This document shows, in pieces, positions 4,978 through 7,720 of a stretch of DNA of 7,720 nucleotides (position 1 is its first letter; every line of letters starts with the position of its first letter). The notes beneath the pieces are model-generated. The model had not been told where the DNA came from. It did not search any database and saw nothing but the letters and a program-made list of their open reading frames with translations. The stretch is taken from contig JAEWDF010000057.1 of assembly GCA_023390245.1 (NCBI GenBank), forward strand, positions 1-7,720. The letters run 5' to 3'. The translations under genes and the position numbers were made by a program. The DNA comes from Pseudomonadota bacterium. Lineage in GTDB: Bacteria; Pseudomonadota; Alphaproteobacteria; Caulobacterales; Caulobacteraceae.

Positions 4978-5021
4978 TCGTCCTTCCGGGGCTGAGCGGA
5001 GCGAAGAACCCGGAATCCAGG
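4978..5021 (+). repeat. REP-like palindromic repeat, family 2, left copy
   Basis: The 44-bp arm consists of TCGTCCTTCCGGGGC, a core CT-GA-GC-GGA-GC-GA-AG, and the inner block GAACCCGGAATCCAGG. Its partner is inverted at 5066-5107, identical over the outer 15 and inner 16 bases but with a different core. It lies 33 bp after the gapR-linked gene. Confidence 0.85.
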
Positions 5022-5065
5022 GGCTGCGGCGCAGTCGCCACCGCATCGAGCGCCGGAGCTGTCTT

Positions 5066-5107
5066 CCTGGATTCCGGGTTCGTCCTTCGGACGCCCCGGA
5101 AGGACGA
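5066..5107 (-). repeat. REP-like palindromic repeat, family 2, right (inverted) copy
   Basis: The 42-bp arm, read on the minus strand, has the same outer and inner blocks as the left copy but the core is the perfect hairpin CGTCC-GAA-GGACG. It ends one base before the stop codon of the minus-strand lipoprotein gene (5109). The pair can form a long hairpin with a 44-nt loop between converging genes, where it may act as a bidirectional terminator or mRNA 3'-end protector. Confidence 0.85.
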
Positions 5108-5108
5108 T

Positions 5109-5603
5109 TCAACCGCAGCCGGCGAAGAACCGCTCGACGCGATCTTCCGAACCGGAATGGGCCGCATAGACCTCGCGCGCCTCGCCTTTCCAGGCGGCGA
5201 TCCAGGCCAGGCGGCGGAAACGCTGGAACACCGGGTCGCCCGCCTTGGCCTGAGCGGTCAGGAAGTCGCCGTCATGGATGTGGGCCGTCTCGCCCTGGGC
5301 GGGATAGCGTTCCGTGTCGCCGCCGGATTCCAGGTGAATCCGGCGCTCGCCCGTCTCTCCCGGCGCGCTGATGGTCAGGGCGCCCGACCCGGCCCGGCAA
5401 TCCAGGGACAGCTTCATGTCGTCGCTGTTGGCCACGCCATAGGCCAGCATCAGATCCGCCCCGTCGCGATTCAGGAACCAGTCGTAGCCCGCGACCGGCG
5501 CGGGCGCGCCGGACGGAGCGGCGAACCGCGTGGGCTGGGGCGTGACGGCGCAGGCGGCGAGGCCGGCGGCGGCGATCAGGGCGACGGTGAGGGAACGGGT
5601 CAC
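5109..5603 (-). CDS. Small putative lipoprotein, member 3 of a tandem exported family (YGVANSD motif)
   Basis: A 164-residue protein of unknown function. GTG 5603 is chosen as start because AGGAGG (5608-5613) lies 4 nt upstream. The ATG at 5624 would overlap the preceding stop and has no ribosome-binding site. The N-terminus MTRSLTVALIAAAGLAAC is a lipoprotein signal with lipobox LAAC (C18), so the protein is probably lipid-anchored on the periplasmic side. The mature part has an aromatic entry (YDWFLNRDGAD, 40-50), then LAYGVANSDDMKLSLDCRAGSG (53-74) and the C-terminal FFAGCG. C69 and C163 could form a disulfide. The same layout appears in the two genes upstream, so all three look like diverged duplicates. 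It starts 8 bp after the stop of the previous gene, probably in the same operon. Confidence 0.85.
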   Translation of the reverse strand: MTRSLTVALIAAAGLAACAVTPQPTRFAAPSGAPAPVAGYDWFLNRDGADLMLAYGVANSDDMKLSLDCRAGSGALTISAPGETGERRIHLESGGDTERYPAQGETAHIHDGDFLTAQAKAGDPVFQRFRRLAWIAAWKGEAREVYAAHSGSEDRVERFFAGCG

Positions 5604-5611
5604 GGGGCCTC

Positions 5612-6037
5612 CTATCCGGCGCATCGGTCGGCGAAGCGGCGCAGCTTGGCGCGATCGGCGCGGGGAATGTCGATGGATGTCTGGCGGTCGCCCACGGTCA
5701 CCGTCATCGCGCCGCCGGCCACGAAGCCGGCGAAGGCGGGATGGTCGACGCGCACCAGGGTCTTCAACGCCCCGCGCCGCACGGCGGCCTCGGTCGTGGC
5801 GGTCGCGTCGCCGGAAGCGATGGTCGCGAAGCCGCCCTGCGCCTCCACGCCGTACAGCGTCACCTGCACCCCGCCCGAACCGGGCTCGCATTCCAGGGTG
5901 GCGCGCAGGTTCGCGGTGTCGGGAATCTCATTGGCCAGCACCAGGGGCCCCTCCCCCTCATAGAGGGTCCAGGTCCAGGCGGCGGGGGCGGCGGCCTGCA
6001 TCAGCAGGGCCGCGGCGGCCGCAAGGGAAGCGATCAT
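5612..6037 (-). CDS. Small exported protein, member 2 of the tandem family (diverged)
   Basis: A 141-residue protein of unknown function. ATG 6037 has GAGG about 9 nt upstream. The first 20 residues (MIASLAAAAALLMQAAAPAA) form a signal peptide with likely cleavage at the Ala-rich end and no lipobox, so a soluble periplasmic product is expected. The mature part begins WTWTLYEGEGPLVLANEIPD, continues with NLRATLECEPGSGGVQVTLYG (43-63), and ends FADRCAG. C50 and C139 sit where the neighbours have their cysteines. The YGVANSD motif is replaced by a diverged LANEIPDTANL segment, but the spacing to the cysteine and the C-x-P-G motif are kept. It lies 52 bp after member 1 and 8 bp before member 3. 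The family assignment rests on this layout and is less secure than for members 1 and 3. Confidence 0.85.
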   Translation of the reverse strand: MIASLAAAAALLMQAAAPAAWTWTLYEGEGPLVLANEIPDTANLRATLECEPGSGGVQVTLYGVEAQGGFATIASGDATATTEAAVRRGALKTLVRVDHPAFAGFVAGGAMTVTVGDRQTSIDIPRADRAKLRRFADRCAG

Positions 6038-6089
6038 CGGTCAGACCTCGCAGGAACGGCGACGCTCGGCCGGCCATCCTGCCACGTCG

Positions 6090-6563
6090 TCAGGCTCGCG
6101 ACGAGCCGCAATAGGACAGAAAGCCGGCGATCATCCGCTTCTCCGTCGCCGTAGCCGACAGGGTGAAGCGGCCGGCGTCGCCGTCCACCGCCATCGCCCC
6201 GCGCTCGGCCAGGCCGCGCAGGCTGGCGTCGCCCAGCGGAATCCGGCTCTCGCTCGCCTCGCCGCCGCTCAGCGGATCGAGCGCGACCGGTCCCAGGGAC
6301 GCCTGCTGCAGACGCGCCGAGACCGGCTGGACATCGCCATAGACGGCGGCCGTCGCCTCGCCGGGCGAACAGGTGATCATCAGCGCCAGCTGGTCCGAAT
6401 TCGCCACGCCATAGGCCAGCTTGGCCATCGCGCCCTCATGGCTGAGGTGCCAGGCCATGACCGGCGCGCTGGCGTCGGACGCAGGCTCGAGCGGCTGGGT
6501 CCGGGCGGCGAAGGCGACCAGGGCGATACAGGCGGCGGCGGGGAGGAGAACCTTGAACATCAT
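6090..6563 (-). CDS. Small exported protein, member 1 of the tandem family (YGVANSD motif)
   Basis: A 157-residue protein of unknown function. Two adjacent ATG codons (6563 and 6560) could serve as start; the ribosome-binding site is weak (GCGAG). An N-terminal signal peptide (about residues 1-20, hydrophobic core VLLPAAACIALVAFAA) has a likely cleavage near AFAA-RT; C12 lies inside the hydrophobic core and is not a good lipobox. The mature protein contains APVMAWHLSHEGAMAKLAYG, then VANSDQLALMITCSPGE (53-69), and ends FLSYCGSSRA. C65 and C152 correspond to the cysteines of the other two members. It lies 96 bp downstream of flgH, so it could be a continuation of the flagellar operon or have its own promoter in that gap; no clear promoter is seen. 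Confidence 0.85.
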   Translation of the reverse strand: MMFKVLLPAAACIALVAFAARTQPLEPASDASAPVMAWHLSHEGAMAKLAYGVANSDQLALMITCSPGEATAAVYGDVQPVSARLQQASLGPVALDPLSGGEASESRIPLGDASLRGLAERGAMAVDGDAGRFTLSATATEKRMIAGFLSYCGSSRA

Positions 6564-6659
6564 GCAACTCGCGTCTGATCGGCAAACGCGGGTCGCTGTT
6601 AACGGTTCACGGCTCAGCTTCGGTCCACGGATTCATGTGGCGCCGCAGCCGCGGTCGGA

Positions 6660-7397
6660 TCAGAACGGGCTGAAGCGCTCCACCAGGCTCTGGGCGGCCG
6701 GAGTCGCCTGCATCCGGCTGATGTCGCCGCGCCCGCCATAGGAGATGCGCGCCTCGGCGATCTGGCTGTGGTTGATCGAATTGGCCGAGGAGATGTCCTC
6801 GGGCCGCACCACGCCGGCGACGGTCAGTTCGCGCACTTCGCGGTTGGTGCGGACCTCCTGGCGGCCCTGGATCACCAGGTTGCCGTTCGGCAGGACATCG
6901 GTGACGACGGCGGCGATGGTCAGCGACACCTTCTCCGAGCGGCTGACCGAGCCCGAGCCCGAGGCGTTCGCCTGGCCTTCGACGCCGATCATGTTGTTGG
7001 GATCGAAGCCGCCCGGGAAAATCTTGCCCAGGCTGCTCTCCATGCCGAACAGGTGGCTGACGCCGCCCGAGGCGTCGTTGCTGCGCGCCCTCTGGGTCGA
7101 GTTCTGCGTCTGGGCGCGGTCGTCGATGTCGATCTTGACCGTCAGGATGTCGCCGACGTGCCGCGCGCGCTGGTCGCCGAAGAAGGAGCGGGCGCCGACG
7201 CGCCACAGGCTGTTGGCGCTGGCGGCCGTCGCCTCGCCGCGCAGGGAGGCGGGCGCGGCCAGATAGGTCTGCTGCACCGGCACCAGAGCGGCCGGATAGC
7301 CGATCGGCGCCAGTTCCGGCCCGCGCACAGCCTCGACGGCGGTGGAGCAGGCCCCCAGGGTGGCGGCGACGGCGGCGATCAGGACGAGATTGCGCAT
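6660..7397 (-). CDS. flgH: Flagellar L-ring lipoprotein FlgH
   Basis: A 245-residue outer-membrane lipoprotein that forms the L ring, the bushing through which the flagellar rod passes. The signal MRNLVLIAAVAATLGAC has lipobox LGAC (C17). Family landmarks are in order: NSLWRVGARSFFGDQRARHV, GDILTVKIDIDDRAQ, a flexible Ser/Asn-rich segment, SEKVSLTIAAVVTDVLPNGN, LVIQGRQEVRTNREVRELTV, GVVRPEDISSANSINHSQIA and a C-terminal SYGGRGDI. Length is normal for the family. Start ATG 7397 has GGGGA about 11 nt upstream and lies 14 bp after the flgA stop, so the two are co-transcribed, matching the flgF-flgG-flgA-flgH order known in Caulobacter. Its rings need the P-ring protein FlgI, whose chaperone is FlgA. 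Confidence 0.97.
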   Translation of the reverse strand: MRNLVLIAAVAATLGACSTAVEAVRGPELAPIGYPAALVPVQQTYLAAPASLRGEATAASANSLWRVGARSFFGDQRARHVGDILTVKIDIDDRAQTQNSTQRARSNDASGGVSHLFGMESSLGKIFPGGFDPNNMIGVEGQANASGSGSVSRSEKVSLTIAAVVTDVLPNGNLVIQGRQEVRTNREVRELTVAGVVRPEDISSANSINHSQIAEARISYGGRGDISRMQATPAAQSLVERFSPF

Positions 7398-7411
7398 GGC
7401 GGACTTTCCCC

Positions 7412-7720
7412 TCAGCGGGCGGCGAACTGTTGGAAGGCGGAGGCGCGCAACTGCTGCGCCTGCGGGCCGGCGACGGCCTGGCCCGGACCGACGGCGACGG
7501 CGTCGATCATCCGGTTGGAGGCGGTGTTCATGACGGCGACGGGCTCCCCGGCGTTGGCGTCGCGCAGGGCCTTGCCCATGACCGTCAGGCTGACGCCGCC
7601 GACCTCGTAGGAGACGCGGACCGTGTCGTTGCGGCGGATCACCTGCTCGGCCCGCGCCTGGATGCGCGCGGCCGGCGCGACGGCCGGGCCGGAAGCCGTC
7701 GTGGCGCCGCCGCCGCCGCT
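7412..7720 (-). CDS. flgA: Flagellar P-ring assembly chaperone FlgA, C-terminal part (5' end outside window)
   Basis: The last 102 residues plus stop of a minus-strand gene running off the right edge. FlgA is a periplasmic chaperone that helps FlgI polymerise into the P ring around the rod. The visible part begins with a Gly/Ala/Pro-rich stretch (SGGGGATTASGPAVAPAARI), which looks like an alphaproteobacterial linker. The conserved SAF/FlgA C-terminal region follows: VIRRNDTVRVSYEVGGVSLT, ALRDANAGEPVAVMN, then a segment ending AVGPGQAVAG. The motif with NDTV, the beta-clip strands and the N-x-x-S-x-R-x-I/L pattern (NTASNRMI) are typical. It is followed 14 bp later by flgH. Confidence 0.92.
   Translation of the reverse strand, partial: SGGGGATTASGPAVAPAARIQARAEQVIRRNDTVRVSYEVGGVSLTVMGKALRDANAGEPVAVMNTASNRMIDAVAVGPGQAVAGPQAQQLRASAFQQFAAR

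Noticed and set aside
3761..5107. CRISPR array
   Set aside because: The repeats are two unrelated inverted pairs, not regularly spaced direct repeats with unique spacers.
4755..5963. A 402-codon plus-strand open frame
   Set aside because: It overlaps the gapR-linked gene out of frame, crosses both arms of the inverted repeat, and is antisense to two exported-protein genes with signal peptides.
6607..6636. Nine-codon ATG frame downstream of flgH on the minus strand
   Set aside because: Too short, with no ribosome-binding site or signs of conservation visible.

Overview
The window is chromosomal DNA of a high-GC alphaproteobacterium, most likely a member of the Caulobacterales and probably Brevundimonas or a close relative. 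This is inferred from the G/C-rich third codon positions, a gapR gene (an alphaproteobacterial nucleoid protein), an FnrN-type oxygen regulator, an adjacent flgA-flgH pair, and two families of short interspersed palindromic repeats. No phage, plasmid or transposase gene is visible.

Layout. Positions 1-866 (+) hold the C-terminal ATPase half of CydC, one half of the CydDC exporter needed to assemble cytochrome bd. It converges on an FnrN-type [4Fe-4S] oxygen sensor (906-1640, -). A perfect-half-site FNR/FixK box at 1689-1702 lies between fnrN and a divergent gene for a small GNAT-like protein (1737-2135, +). Together these form a microaerobic-respiration neighbourhood. A lipoprotein lytic transglycosylase of the MltB type with a C-terminal peptidoglycan-binding domain follows (2176-3468, -).

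Positions 3469-4042 carry no protein gene. They hold a tRNA-Cys-like sequence with an 8-nt anticodon loop (3641-3717), an inverted pair of REP-like palindromes (3761-3928) and a strong sigma70-type promoter (3945-3973) for rpmJ (4043-4168). A rho-independent terminator (4252-4279) separates rpmJ from gapR (4346-4621). gapR is followed after 11 bp by a small, very basic conserved-type protein of unknown role (4633-4944). A second, different REP-like inverted pair (4978-5107) sits between the ends of the convergent transcription units.

From 5109 to the right edge everything is on the minus strand. Transcription runs from flgA (partial) to flgH (flagellar L-ring lipoprotein), then to three consecutive small exported proteins (6090-6563, 5612-6037, 5109-5603). 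These three look like diverged paralogues sharing a cysteine pair and, in two of them, a YGVANSD motif.

The points most worth a second look are: the tRNA-Cys-like gene with odd geometry; the two repeat families whose four central cores can all be read as GNA-triloop mini-hairpins, two of them the stable d(GCGNAGC) type; the three-member family of secreted proteins beside flgH; and the FNR-box intergenic region.
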